Assembly (NCBI GenBank): GCA_026873275.1
Contig: JANTUC010000002.1
Span: forward strand, 1,674,001 to 1,738,000
Direction of reading: 5' to 3'
Source of the DNA: Pseudopithomyces maydicus
Taxonomy: Eukaryota; Ascomycota; Dothideomycetes; Pleosporales; Didymosphaeriaceae
DNA length: 64,000 nucleotides
Shown here: positions 49,049 to 60,432 of the stretch, piece by piece
Numbering within the stretch: the stretch's first letter is position 1
Layout of the letters: each line of letters begins with the position of its first letter
Notes under the pieces: model-generated
What the model saw: the letters and a program-made list of their open reading frames with translations, nothing else
Databases searched by the model: none
Told to the model about the DNA's origin: nothing
Program-made: the position numbers and the translations under genes

Positions 49049-49830
49049 GATGAAATATCGTGGGAATGTTTCCTACCGCACATTGGCAAGCGCAAAAGTA
49101 GTGGATCTCGTGAGGGCACCGAACTCGAGGACCTGCGGTTGATATGGTAACTCAACGTTCACCCAGTGGCCCAAAAGTATAAATCGAGAGAGGGTTTCGC
49201 GGTGAAACTCGCATTTCTAAAGGCCGGAGGTTTGAAGTTGCTGCCTTGTTGTGTAACTTTGAGAAGCGGGGCTGATCTGATCAGGGTTGGCGGCTAAGCT
49301 CGAGGATTCCAGTCCAATTTAGCCAGTTGATCAGAGCACGCAGTGCTCAAGACTGTGCATGCATATGCTTAAGCAATGTTAGCAGTAGCTCTACTGTTTG
49401 TCGAATTTGTAAGATACATTCATAAACCGAGAAGTAAGATTTCGGACTATGGACCCCGCCTGCAGGATGTGCATCACGTGTGAAAAAGCGCGTACCCGCT
49501 CAATGTTATCGAATTGATGTTGATACTGAAACAGGCAAGGCGTGTTATAGGATCACACGTTAGCGCCATGTGCCGCTAAACAGGGGCGAAAACTGCGTTT
49601 CCACCAACATCTGGATATCGCGAAGTTTCGACATTGCGAGCGTGTCACGTATCGCCGGCATGGTAACATAGATATCATAGAGATCAAAAGTTCCACCTTG
49701 AAACTGTCCTGGCTAAAAAGATTTTGCATCAGGATTGTTCGAATTTGTCCGTCGGGCTCCCTTCCAGTCACCATTTCGAACACGTCAATGTAGCGAAGAG
49801 GGCAGTCACTGACTACAGAATAAGGGTACT
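49049..49830. other. Divergent intergenic region, DUF4419 and HET genes
   Basis: 782 bp between opposing starts. No convincing gene: the only frames are under 80 codons. It should contain both promoters. Confidence 0.5.
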
Positions 49831-51719
49831 ATGATCTTTAATCATGAGAAGAATAATTTTATCGGCAAATTGCGCCACCAAATCAAGCATCGAACTAGAC
49901 GACAACTTTATGAAGCCATTAATTCTTCAGACCAGGAAATTCGATTGCTGGAATTATTGCCAGGAACATTTTCGGATACGATCAAAATTCATCTCTACAA
50001 AGCCAGATTAAAGGACTCACCGGTTTATGAAGCTTTGTCTTATGCTTGGGGCCGCGAGCTTCATGACGAAGAGCCTGCACTTGTGAATGGTGCACCGTTC
50101 ATCGTTACCGATAACCTTGATTGTGCACTGCGTTATCTCAGATCACCAAGAACCCGACGAACGCTTTGGATTGACGCCATATGTATTAATCAGGAAGATA
50201 CAGTTGAGCGGAACCAGCAAGTCCAATTGATGTGCTTCATCTATTCCAATGCCACAACTGTATTAGTCTGGCTTCACCCCATCGATCCTGGTGGCGCGGA
50301 TCGGTTGGCCTTTGACCATATCAACCGAGACACTGTTCCCAAAAATAGCTACGATGACAGTGTAAGCTCCCTTACTAGTGATGGGTCGTGTGTGAGCAAT
50401 GAAGAAACGTTGCTCATAGTGGCTTTGATCAGCCTTTGCCAATGTACTTGGTTCTCAAGACTCTGGATTGTCCAGGAACTTACACTAGCAACGCAAGATC
50501 CCATTGTGTATTGTGGTTTCGAAACAGCGCGCTGGTCGCAATTCTGTAACTACTTGATGAAAATACGAAGAGCTGTCTCGCAAGCAGAAAGACTGAGCAT
50601 CGCCTTCGAAGCCGCAAAACCGCAACAAGAACCACCCATGTACAGCGCTATCCAAAGCGGATCAGTTATTGGCGAAAAACTTCTTTTGCTCGGGCTGTCC
50701 GAGCGTGTCGAATATCTATACGAAGTAAGGCGATCCGGCCAATATGGGAAATTTGCTACACGCCTTTATCGAACCGCGACATTCGAAGCAACCGACCCCC
50801 GCGACAAGGTGTACGGTGTTCTAGGGATCTCTTCATTCATCGGAAAGGCTCTCGTGCCAGACTATACCAAGACAACTGAACAGGTGTATTGTGAAGCGAT
50901 GGCTACAGTACTAACGGAGGATTTCGCTAGTTCATATAACCTTCTGCCATTACTTCCACTACCCGATCGGACCCGGAATCAGAAATCACTCCCAACTTGG
51001 GTATGTGATTTCACTATTTGTAACAAATGTGTTCATTTGGAAGATCGCAACCCGCACGTGCCGACAAATTTATGTCCCGACTCTACGGACATTCAAACAC
51101 TGCTTGCCAAGACATCTAATTTCGCACCAATTGCTAAGTTTTCCCCCGACTTAAAGACACTCTATACGATGGGTCGGTATATCGGTACCATTGTCGCAGC
51201 TATCCCCATACGTGGGTTAGCCTCGTTTGATGGAGAGCGAGTCCTTCGGTTGGCCAATATCCGAATTCTCATGCAAGAGAGAAATATCGATTCTGATCTG
51301 GTTCTCGAAGCCCTATTAGGATATAATGGTGCTTTAGAGTGCGAAGTAGACCGATCCACGTTCCAAGAAATGCTGATGACTGGTGACGACTATGCTACTC
51401 CCGACCATTTACGGCAGTCGTCTCGTCGACTCAACGACACTCTTTTTCGCGCAGCTCACAGGAGAATACTTTTCTCACCAACACCGGTCGCGTTGGGCTG
51501 ACCTACCACTCGGATATCGGAAACGGAGTTCGTCCAGGAGACGACGTGGCTGGGCTGTTCGGCATTGACTTTCCCTTCATACTCAGACGCTCCCCAGGGG
51601 CAAACTCTCTCAGCATGATCAATGTTGCGCATGTAGCTCGCCATGAATGGGGCCACGAATCTGCCGAACTGAACTCACGAGGGTCATACAGGGACGTAGA
51701 AGAATACATCATCGTATGA
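49831..51719 (+). CDS. HET-domain protein, frame interrupted near its C terminus
   Basis: The HET domain starts with YEALSYAWG at about residue 65, followed by RTLWIDAICINQED and the third block FSRLWIVQEL, the three conserved HET blocks. The central region contains ATDPRDKVYGVLGI, a motif usual downstream of HET. The first frame stops at 51,501. Immediately before the stop a second frame continues with TNTGRVGLTYHSDIGNG and PGDDVAGLFGIDFPFILR, the usual HET-protein end, to TGA at 51,717-51,719. One base added at the T4 run near 51,474 gives 1890 nt and 629 residues. HET domains act in heterokaryon incompatibility, often with NLR partners, and can trigger cell death. Partner and allele specificity cannot be read here. 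Confidence 0.85.
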
Positions 51720-52012
51720 GAAGACCGTGAGGTGGCTGCGTTTAAACATGTCTCGACTCCCAACCTTCAGCCAAATTCTCTTATATACTCATAGGCTTCA
51801 GGACCACGACACTACTGCTAGCTAAACGGAATTCGGGTGCTGTGCCCCATTCCGGAGCCCAGATCTTGAGATTTCGTCGACCGATGAAAGTTGGAGCTAG
51901 AAGTAGCGAACGAGATTTGATTGGTTGATCCACAACCGCAGGATGCAGGAAAAGAAGACACGCTACCTCCAACTCTAATCAACTGTAACTGTAAAACATC
52001 TAAGCATACACG

Positions 52013-53602
52013 ATGGGCTTCGCAGAACTACCAAAAGAGATACTCCAGATAATATTGAATTATGCGATCATTGTCCGAGGGTTGAGAAGGGGAATGAGAC
52101 TACGACTAGTGTGCAGTATGTTGATAAGAGTGCTTGTAAACTGCACAAATGAGTACTGATCGTGCCCGCAGAACGATTCGCAGCCGAGATTGTCGATACC
52201 ATTTATACCTACCGGGCGCTGGATGATCTTTTTGCCCAACGATGCGGCTCCCACCACGTGACGGCTTTACCAGCTTTCACGCAGGCTTACCTGGAGCATC
52301 GCGTCCATAACCTCGAAGATGATTCAGAACGGTGTCCTATTCTGAGCTTCTTTAGATCGATAATTCAAGATGTGGTGGCTGAAAATGAGGACTTGCAATA
52401 CAATGGATGCGTGCGTCTACTGTGTGGGATCCTCGCGGAGGGCGGTAAATATGAGGTATATCAACTCTTCCGGTTGGCTCCTGATTTTCGAACGCCACAT
52501 TCAGGTGCTAAATACTTTGACTACGAGTCGATGAGTACGTGTAACTCGTGAAGTGTTACAATTTTGCTATATGACTGATCGGATCACAGTCTGCGCCCTT
52601 TTCGTTGCCGCAGTTGTGACAAATACCACGTCTATCGTCGAGCGCCACATAGAGTTGTTCAAAGACAAAAAATGGGGATATCTACTGGCCCGCGACATAG
52701 AGACGTTCGACCGGCTAGCTGTACGTTATGCAAATCAGGACACTATGGAACTGCTTCTATCGTCTGACAACCCCACGGGCATCGACGAGGCGCGTCGCAA
52801 CAGCATGTTTGTCGAGGCTGCAGCCCAAGGAAATCTTCCCCTGGTCCAGTTCATCCATGATTTTCGCTGGAGCGCAGTGTCATGGGATTTCAAAAACCGA
52901 AAGAAGCGATACGGAACCAAACTGGCCTTCAAGCAAGCCCTAGAAACCCCGAGCCGGGAAGTGTGGGACTTTATTATAGAGAAAAGACAGGAACATAAGG
53001 TGCACGAGACCGTGAGTCATGGTACAAAGACACAGGGACTAGCAACCTGTGTCCTTCAAGGTGGAGAGACAGCAATGATCGAACATTTGTTGGATCTCGG
53101 GACTGATATCGACGGTAGAGATAGTTCAGGTTCTCCTCCAGGTATGCAAGGCCGGCGACCTGTTTTAGATGCTTGCCTGTACGGAGATGAAGACATTGTC
53201 AAATTACTCGTTGCCCGAGGCGCCGATACTTCATCAGCTGTGGCTGTTGCAGCTGCTCGAGGACATACGCGTATCGTCCAGTTTCTTCTCGAACACGGAG
53301 CGGACCCTTTTGGTGGTCTTTTGAGAGCTGTGGAGAGAGGCTATATGGATATCGTCAGAATTCTGCTGGAAGCTGGTGTAGATGCTGGGGAAACGGATGA
53401 TGGTCCAAAATATAGAGGGCTTGCGCCGACACGCTTGAGCCCAGTGCCCATTGCATGCGCGATAGCTCTGGAACATGTACAAATGGCCAAACTGCTGAAG
53501 GAGAAGGGAGCAAGGATTGATAGAGAGTCCAGAGAGGAGTGCTTCAGAGTCGCTAGGGATGACGGACTCGAAAGTATGCTAATGCTTCTGGAAGAGTGGT
53601 AA
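52013..53602 (+). CDS. F-box-like protein with C-terminal ankyrin repeats
   Basis: Three exons: 52013-52115, 52172-52534 and 52590-53602, with introns of 56 and 55 nt (donors GTATGT and GTACGT). The product has 492 residues. It starts MGFAELPKEILQIILNYA, with LRLVCKRFAAEI at about 30-40, an F-box-like beginning. The middle is not recognisable. The C-terminal half has ankyrin-type repeats, with LLVARGADT, GHTRIVQFLLEHGADP and GYMDIVRILLEAGVD showing the usual spacing. The F-box would dock to Skp1 in an SCF ubiquitin ligase while ankyrins bind the substrate; that role is by family analogy. The first exon junction falls inside the LVC-KRF motif, which supports the splicing. The frame is intact. 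Confidence 0.8.
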
Positions 53603-53839
53603 AACGCATTGGGTAACGGTAGCAGAAACATCCTGTGGAAGAATTTATCAGAAATATAATTGAAAGGTCGATGCCAAGAGGTACTTCAGGTCCCCCAGGC
53701 CCTAGATCCCATGCTCGCGATGAAATAAAACGGCAGCCATCAAACCACAAAGTAGTCTAGCGACTCGAAACTCCACCCAAATCCCACTCAAAACGCCATG
53801 CCAACATGTGTATATCAATCCTAAAGTTCCACCTCCCAT

Positions 53840-54535
53840 TTACATCCTTCTCCCCCTCACTGCAAACGGGCTCTCCTCTGCAGCCTTGTACGCATCCAGA
53901 CTCAAAAGGCTGACAAAGTACAACGCAAAGAACCTCACGACCTTGTCTCCGAACCCTCCGTCGCCACTCAGCATCCCCTGCAGGCTGCCCATAATCCCAC
54001 CGTTGCCACCGCCCACCGCCCTTGACGGCGTCTCGGTCGACCCCAAAGTGTAGCCTTTGGACTGGAAGTTTGCGCCACGGGCAGCGGGACCGGATGCGGC
54101 GTCGGCAACGGCCTTGCGCACGGCAGCGGTAAGAGCGGAGGGGTTGGCGCCACGGATGGTTTCGGTAACGGAGCCAGACTTTAGGACGAGGAAGGTGGGC
54201 ATGCTGCACAGAGGCATGTCAGCAATGGCGTTGCAGGGGAGAAAGAGCACGGGTCAGGTTGGAAAGATGGAGCAAGATGGAAAGATGGAAAGAGCAGCGA
54301 CTTACGCAGTTACGCCATATTTGCGGGCAACGTCCTGCAAGCTGTCCACGTCCACCTTTACAAACTGTATGCGCCCTGGGCGCGCCTCCTTATCGGCGAG
54401 CGCGTGGAATATGGGCGCGATGGTCTTGCAGGGACCGCACCAGTCGGCGTAGAAGTCGACGATGTTATATGTGGCGGAGGAGATGAGCTTCTCGAAGTGA
54501 GCTGTCGAGGTCGCGGGGATGGTTTTGTCGGGCAT
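53840..54535 (-). CDS. Thioredoxin-fold protein with C-terminal hydrophobic segment
   Basis: Two exons, 54535-54306 and 54203-53840, with a 102-nt intron (donor GTAAGT, acceptor GTGCAG) between GVTA and MPTF, for 197 residues. The first 105 residues are a classical thioredoxin: active site WCGPCK at 32-37 and the cis-proline motif AMPTF about 45 residues later, with a central VKVDVDS. After a Gly/Ala-rich linker the C terminus holds a hydrophobic stretch (VVRFFALYFVSLLSL) that may anchor the protein in a membrane or pack as a helix. Free cytosolic thioredoxins are about 105 residues, so this extended form probably has a dedicated location. No signal peptide is seen. Disulphide reductase activity is expected from the intact CGPC. 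Confidence 0.85.
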
Positions 54536-55030
54536 GGTGGGTTTTATCTGTTGGGAGGCAGATTGATGCAGCGCCGGACCGAGAGGGCAGCGCGTTTATT
54601 CGCAGGTGCGGGAGTTCGTTGGGCGCGTGGGTGGATGTGGAGAGCGGCGAGGGCGGTGGGGCGGTTGGTGGATGTGAACAGCTTGCGGCGGGCGCGGCGC
54701 GGGGCGGAGGTCCGAACGTGTGCTGATTGGCTGTTTGTGTGGGGGCGGTCTAGAGAGCAGCACAGGCTTGGGCATAACAATCCATCATAGTCATGCATCT
54801 GTGCCAAGAATGTGTGAATCGTTGTATTCATCGGTTCAACTAGATACATGCTAGTGGTAGCTCCTGTGGCCGCTGACCAACGTAAAGCTTGTCTCCAGAT
54901 CCATCTCAAGAAATGAAAAGTGAATAAGCACATGCAACTGGGTACCAGAACCAACGTTCTTCGAGACGTGCACACCAATCGCTATTCCTCCGCATAATCA
55001 CCATGAATTCTGGTGTAGGCGGGCTTCTAG
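54536..55030. other. Intergenic, no gene seen
   Basis: Upstream region of the thioredoxin gene and 3' flank of the zinc-finger gene, both on the minus strand. Small frames here look non-coding. Confidence 0.45.
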
Positions 55031-55627
55031 TCAATACCTCTTGGGCTTCGTCTTGGGAGTGCACTCGGCTATGGTCTTTCTGACCTCTGCGATACTCTCA
55101 GCGTCGAGATCCCTGAAGCCATCCGTCTCGTCCCTAGCATGGGTTGGTACGTCGAACTTCCATGGCTGTCCAGATTCAAAGGAATTGAGCACCACTGCCT
55201 TGTACGCTTTTGGCAAGTCTTCCAGCCCCTCCAGCTCGCCCCTCTCCATGCTCTCTATAGCGGTCCTGAACTCGTATTGTGATATGCACCGCCTCGTTCT
55301 TGTCAGCTACGGACCAAATTCTAATTGTAACGGTATGGAGGTCTTTGAACGACCGTGGAGCTTTATGGATCTGGTTGCTTACCAATGCTTGTAACAATAT
55401 GTGTAGGTATTGTTGCCAAAGAGTTGCGAGATTCCCAATCGCAACTCACCCATGTGGATCTTCCGTTTGTGCTGCACGCACCATTGGCCGCGACAATACG
55501 ATCGACCCCGCTTGGCTATGTCGACCTTGTAACTGTGGGCATTGAGAATCTCGCCGCCCACATCATACACCGTCGCCGTCGTACCTGCGGTTCCAGTAGC
55601 TGTCTGCGCCGTTGGCGTACTGTCCAT
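55031..55627 (-). CDS. Small PARP-type zinc-finger protein
   Basis: Two exons, 55627-55383 and 55292-55031, with a 90-nt intron (donor GTAAGC, branch GCTGAC, acceptor CGAG), for 168 residues. The splice restores a PARP-type finger: YKVDIAKRGRSYC, Cys45-x4-Cys50, KIHMGELRLG, then HW at 81-82 and Cys84 as HWRC. The acceptor ends GAG, which is unusual; a more standard TTCAG acceptor 22 bases further also keeps frame but loses the fourth zinc ligand. The remainder is charged (SMERGELEGLEDLPKAYKAV). In PARP1 and related proteins this finger recognises DNA breaks. In fungi small proteins with just this finger exist, with no catalytic domain. A nuclear, DNA-binding role is plausible but inferred. 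Confidence 0.75.
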
Positions 55628-56024
55628 TTTTGTGCAGCGGTGGTGACGATGGATAGCTAGGACATTGGCGAGGAAGAGAAGGAACGAGGGGCAGAGATGC
55701 AAAGATAAGTGAGAGTCGAGCAGCTGCGCCTTCCGCAAACACGCTCACTTAAGGCTTGGCGGTTGCTCAACGGATTAATCACGGAAGGCACCTCAAGTGA
55801 GAGAAAACACCACACCAGCATCCTAGAACAGGCGATGATAGTTGTGCGTCCGGGAACTGTAGTCTCCCAGCAGGTCCACGGTGTGAATATGAGTGCAGCA
55901 TACGCAAATGACGTGCAGACGAGTCACGAAGACAAATCCGCGGTTCTAGGTAGGCAAAGGTCAACGTCGGATCTTATTCTTCGGTCCGTGACCCCTGCGT
56001 ATAAAACAGTTTCATCAAAAACAG
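55628..56024. other. Upstream region of the zinc-finger gene
   Basis: Holds no credible gene and separates it from the 3' end of the reductase gene on the same strand. Confidence 0.4.
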
Positions 56025-57197
56025 TTAGGACAAGCACTTCCCCTCGAGACTTAGGAAGTATTTCACCGTCTCAATCACCATTTGCTCAGCAGGAACGTAA
56101 TCCGACTGCTCCATACCGACCAGCGCAGCCGACGAATTATCAATGTGAAACAATTTCTCCTGTGTGGGAACAGTGAGTGTACATCCTATCCTTGTTCTCA
56201 TTGCACTAGCTTACCATGTCGAAGTTGTTCCTTTTCTCGGAAGGAGTGGCACCCGGGATTTTCGCACAAATATCAGCAATCTATCCCTTCGGTCAGCTTT
56301 GGTCAGCTTCGCGAAACGCTTTCGTCACTCTCATACCTGATCATATCCTATCCTGTGTCCACCTAGCAACACTCTCGTCCTGTTCAATCCAGGCTTCTGC
56401 AGAGCATTGATATGCGCTTTCGCCACATCTCGGACATCGATCCACGTCGGCCACTCCTGGGGTGGAATATCCGCTCCGGTTGCTAGGCCATATAGAAATC
56501 CGGTGCTGGTACTCGCTCTTGAGATGCTCGGAAGAGGTAGCACGTACGGTCCACCAACCCACGCTGTGTTTACCGTGTTCAAAGTCCACGACGGTTTTTC
56601 TTTCTCATATAACTCCCACATTGCAGCTTCCGCACATCGTTTGGATGCCATGTATCTAGCAAAATGGCGATGAAGCTCCGGGAACTGTGTCATATCTAGG
56701 TTGGGATCCTTGGCTTCCTCGTAAGTGATAGGATTGAAATCCTTGTTCGTGTATGTATATCCTGTGCGGTATCCACCTTTCGCGTCGGCGATGGTAGCAA
56801 ACGATCCCGTAACCACAATACTTTTGATCGTCGGTTGTTTCAGTGCGGCGGTGAGAACACCCCGCGTTCCTTCGATGGCTGGCTTCAGTAAGTCTCGCTC
56901 GATGTCCTCGACTTGAAGAACAAAGGGAGATGCAATGTGGGCGACATGTGTCACGTCTTTCATCACTGTGTCGAAGGAGCTGGGATCTTGAATGTTGTCT
57001 ACCTGCACGACTTGGAGACGCCCGCTAGCGGCGTGATCAGGGTAATGGGTGAGGATGAGAGCTTTGGAGGCATCTGAGCGGACAGTGGCGCGGACCTTGG
57101 GACCATCAGGAAGAGAAAGTAGTTGGTCGACAACTCTCTGGGCGGTGTGACCGTTTGCGCCAGTGACGAAGACGATGTCGGAAGGAGTGAAGGACAT
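56025..57197 (-). CDS. NAD(P)-dependent reductase, extended SDR (dihydroflavonol/methylglyoxal reductase-like)
   Basis: Three exons: 57197-56337, 56280-56215 and 56159-56025. The introns are 56 and 55 nt (donors GTATGA and GTAAGC), all in phase 0. The 353-residue product has the Rossmann nucleotide motif VTGANGHTAQRVV at 11-23 and the catalytic YxxxK at Tyr182-Lys186 (RYMASKRCAE). HIASPF and the ITYEEAKD segment fit the dihydroflavonol-4-reductase/Gre2-type extended SDRs. Such enzymes reduce aldehydes and ketones with NADPH in the cytosol. The start at 57,197 is preferred to an upstream in-frame ATG at 57,242, because the Rossmann strand begins only seven residues later. No neighbouring biosynthetic genes are seen, so the substrate is not predictable. 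Confidence 0.9.
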
Positions 57198-58433
57198 GGT
57201 GGCCGTAAAATTTGTACGAGAAGATCGAGGCAGATTGCGCATGGCGCTTTGAGCCTCTTTTTAAAGAGGAATGGACCATGTAGGATCCATTACCGCAACA
57301 AAACAAGCGCCAATTTTCTCCTCACCACGCCGCACATGCACGTTTGTGTGCTCGTTTCTGCATATCGAGCAGGGTTTCTTAAAACCGCGGGGACGATCTA
57401 GGCTAGGAAAGAGTCATGGGCCTACAGAATATCAAGCAATGTAGACGGCTTCTTCTGGGGTATAAACTAGGCAGAGATTCTGCACTACTTACGAGCCAAC
57501 CCATGATCATATGTACCAGCAGAAGATAAACACTGTATAGATACTCCGAGTACATGTTTACACTCAAACAATAATACCATAAGTGGTGTGGAAGTGGCGA
57601 CTTCAAAAGCACTCGCTTAAGGTGCTTGATCAAGCAGGGCTCCGCGTGCAGACTACTGTATGAAGATATGCATGTCGATGTATCTAGGCATGTACATGGC
57701 GCTATGTATATATGAGGTTAGATTTAATCTGAAGTTTTCTAGTGGTCAAGTTGGTGAGCGAGATTCTTTTTGCATTGAAGGGTCTCCGAAGAGCATGCCG
57801 CGGTCTTGAAAAGCGCTACAATTCCTTTCTAGTATAACGATGCATGGTGTCTATGTGTATATGGACCTCCCTGACCCAAAGAGAGGTCGAGAAAGGAGTT
57901 TGGAAAACCGCCCCATTCAACCCCCGCGCTGGCCCGTGCACAAGCGGGAATGCCGCGCCAAGCCGCCGTCGTGTCAGAACGCATCCAATCCGCAGGCGCG
58001 CGCTTGGTCAATAGAATTTCGCGTTTATCATACGTGTGCTAGAGCGTAATTGTCAGTAAGGGGACCGGATGCGTGATCAAGCAACATCTGAAGAGTTGCC
58101 ACAAGTAGCGCATACATGTGTACATACACATACATATATCATAGGGGCATGTATGTACCTGCGTGAACTGCGACCCACATACGGCTATCGGCACCGCCGG
58201 GCAAAAAGAAGCTCTTGGGCGTCCACTCAATTGCCGACTTAACCATGCTGTAGGCACGACAATTGGAGACAGTACATATGTATTACAGTCATCACCCAGG
58301 ATGACGTCTTGGACACAGCCACGCTACAAATGCGCTTATCTGGGCCCATCCGTCCCTCGCATCCTACAAATAGCCCATCTTCAGTCGCTACAGTCGACTA
58401 TTCTTCCGCCGGAGGAAAGCTCCGAACGCGATC
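57198..58433. other. Intergenic, 1.2 kb, no gene supported
   Basis: Lies between divergently transcribed genes. Contains a short CA/TA-rich stretch (near 58,110-58,160, TGTGTACATACACATACATA) and scattered frames below 95 codons that do not resemble proteins. No RNA gene recognised. Confidence 0.4.
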
Positions 58434-59484
58434 ATGGATGACAACAAGATCGTATGCCATGATGAACATGACCTTGATGCCGAAAAAGCTAGAGACATGC
58501 CATCTGAAATCCCAATGGCATTTTCTTATACGCACTGGGATCGTTTCGTCGAAAGACTTGTGCACCCTGCATCTGCTCTCTCGTTTTGTCTACTTTCGTT
58601 CGCCATCTTGTTCCTAGGCTTGCATATTCTGTGGATCGCCGTTTGGTACGCCGACTACAAGACTCTCGTACCGCTAGCATTCTACTACAACAAAGCGACA
58701 GCCCTCCCAGCAGAAACAACTTTCAATTTCAATGTCAAAGGCTTGTGTGTCATTATGAGCGCGGGTGGTGCAAGTATAATGGTTGGATTGGGTGCTCTTG
58801 CATTCGCTCGTCTCGCACATATCGTGCCTCGCAAAACGTTGCTTGAATATGTGAGTCGAATTGATCAGTCCTGTATATCAGAGAACCGTCTCTCATTAAT
58901 GGAACAGCCTCTTCCTCTCGCACCATTCATGAAGTACATGTTCGATTTCACGACGATCCAGATTACGTTCAGTCTTTTCTTGGCGCTATATTTACAATGT
59001 TTCTATGAGATTGAGCCAGCAGAAGCGAGTGGTTGTCATTCGTACACCAATAGCAAAGGGAAACTCTTTGCAAAATGTACTATCGAGTCTGCCGCTTGTT
59101 ACACGCAAGATTGGCCAGATGACGTTGAACGCGGCAACGCGGGTCAATTGTGCAGTGAAGCGGTAAGTTTCGATTCGAACCATTATTGTGAGTTTACTAA
59201 CGGGATGATAGAGATTGATCAAGCACCTGAGCGCTGCCATTGTGCCTTGTGCTATTGTGTTGCTATTAGTCTACAAGCACATTGAGACCCTTCAGCGGCG
59301 CTATACAACACCACAGGAGCGACTACAACTCGCGGAAGAAGAACAACAGAGGACAGAAGAACGAAAAACGATCGAGGCAGAGAATGAAAAGAAGAAGAAA
59401 TGGTATCTCCGCTCTCGTACATGGACTATAATTAGTGTTATCTTTACAGTATTGAATGCATCACGACTGTTTCTCGAAGACTGA
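58434..59484 (+). CDS. Five-pass integral membrane protein, unknown function
   Basis: Exons 58434-59162 and 59212-59484 join across a 49-nt intron (donor GTAAGT, branch CTAAC) for 333 residues. An optional 57-nt intron inside exon 1 (58,851-58,907, donor GTGAGT, acceptor AACAG) keeps frame; removing it gives 314 residues and deletes a less hydrophobic loop, so either form is possible. Hydrophobic segments lie around FCLLSFAILFLGLHILW, VIMSAGGASIMVGLGAL, ITFSLFLALYLQCFY, IVPCAIVLLLVY and IISVIFTVLNASRLFL. Between the last two is a charged helix (QLAEEEQQRTEERKTIEAE). A Cys-containing loop (CHSYTN, ACYTQDW) faces the other side and may form disulphides. The pattern resembles fungal SUR7/claudin-like proteins in broad outline only. 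Confidence 0.7.
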
Positions 59485-60432
59485 TTAGATGGGAACTAGA
59501 TCATACTACCATAGATACTATAGATGATTGGTAATGGGCTTGCATTTGCATCCGTAGGAGCTATTATTATCTTGTTTCGAACACAGGCAGTGTAAAATGT
59601 ATTGTGTCTTCTGCTCTACATACTTTTGCACCTTGTGTTCTACACTGTCTACCAGTTTGACCCCTGCCAGCTAGTGTTGTTGCCATCGCGATCTCACTGG
59701 TACCCTGATGTTTTGCTTACATGTTCTAAGACATCTCATCGTTATAGCACGATTCTATCCGTAAAGATCCTGTACTCGGCACAATTGGTCTCGGTTGTAC
59801 GCGTGTCGGTGTCAGATGAATAAGATAACCAAGGCGTTGTGGTATTTATGATAAGTGTTTGAGCATTCGACTCTTATCTACAGTTAAAGCAGCATATGAC
59901 GTAGCACAGGCACGGCAGATTTGGCGCGAGTCACTAAGACTCCCTCAAGCTTTAGTGGGACCGAGTGAACTTCCGTATTCAGGCATGCACTTGATATAGA
60001 TTCAACTTCCGGTCCGTGCGGGGAGTGCAAACGCAGCGCGGGAGAGTGCAAACGCAGTGCGCTCAATCAAGGACTGACATTATACCTGATCATATATAAA
60101 GCCTTCGCCTCTGCCTCCGTCCTCCAGTCTGCACCTCTATCTCCATCTCCCCGCTCACGGTTTGTCCAACACTACCCAGACATCATAAGAGCGACCTCTA
60201 TTACCCATTACAGAAAGCTCTAGCCGGGCCAATCCACTGTATAATGAACTAAACCCCATCCTTTATCTACCTCACGGTTCTTTATCAGGGTGTCGCAGCT
60301 GTCCGCGCGGCTTCTCCTTTCTTCAAACAAAACGCCGACTGTAACTGGTGAGCGCCATTGAATCCACGCCATCTTTCCCAAGACCTTAGGCTTCGTTCCA
60401 GAGAAGACCGCGTATCTTCTCCGTACATCAAA
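59485..60432. other. Intergenic, includes promoter elements at its right end
   Basis: The first 500 bases are ordinary non-coding DNA. At 60,023-60,057 are two GAGTGCAAACGCAG direct repeats, then TATATAA at 60,093 and a pyrimidine-rich stretch, all upstream of the Cys-rich gene. Confidence 0.5.
60023..60170 (+). promoter_or_regulatory. Promoter: two 14-bp direct repeats, TATA box, CT-rich start region
   Basis: GAGTGCAAACGCAG occurs at 60,023-60,036 and 60,044-60,057, 21 bp apart, about two helical turns. A TATATAA follows at 60,093, and the sequence after it is CT-rich, as at fungal transcription starts. Together they probably drive the gene starting at 60,433, with a leader of roughly 300 bases. 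Confidence 0.55.
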
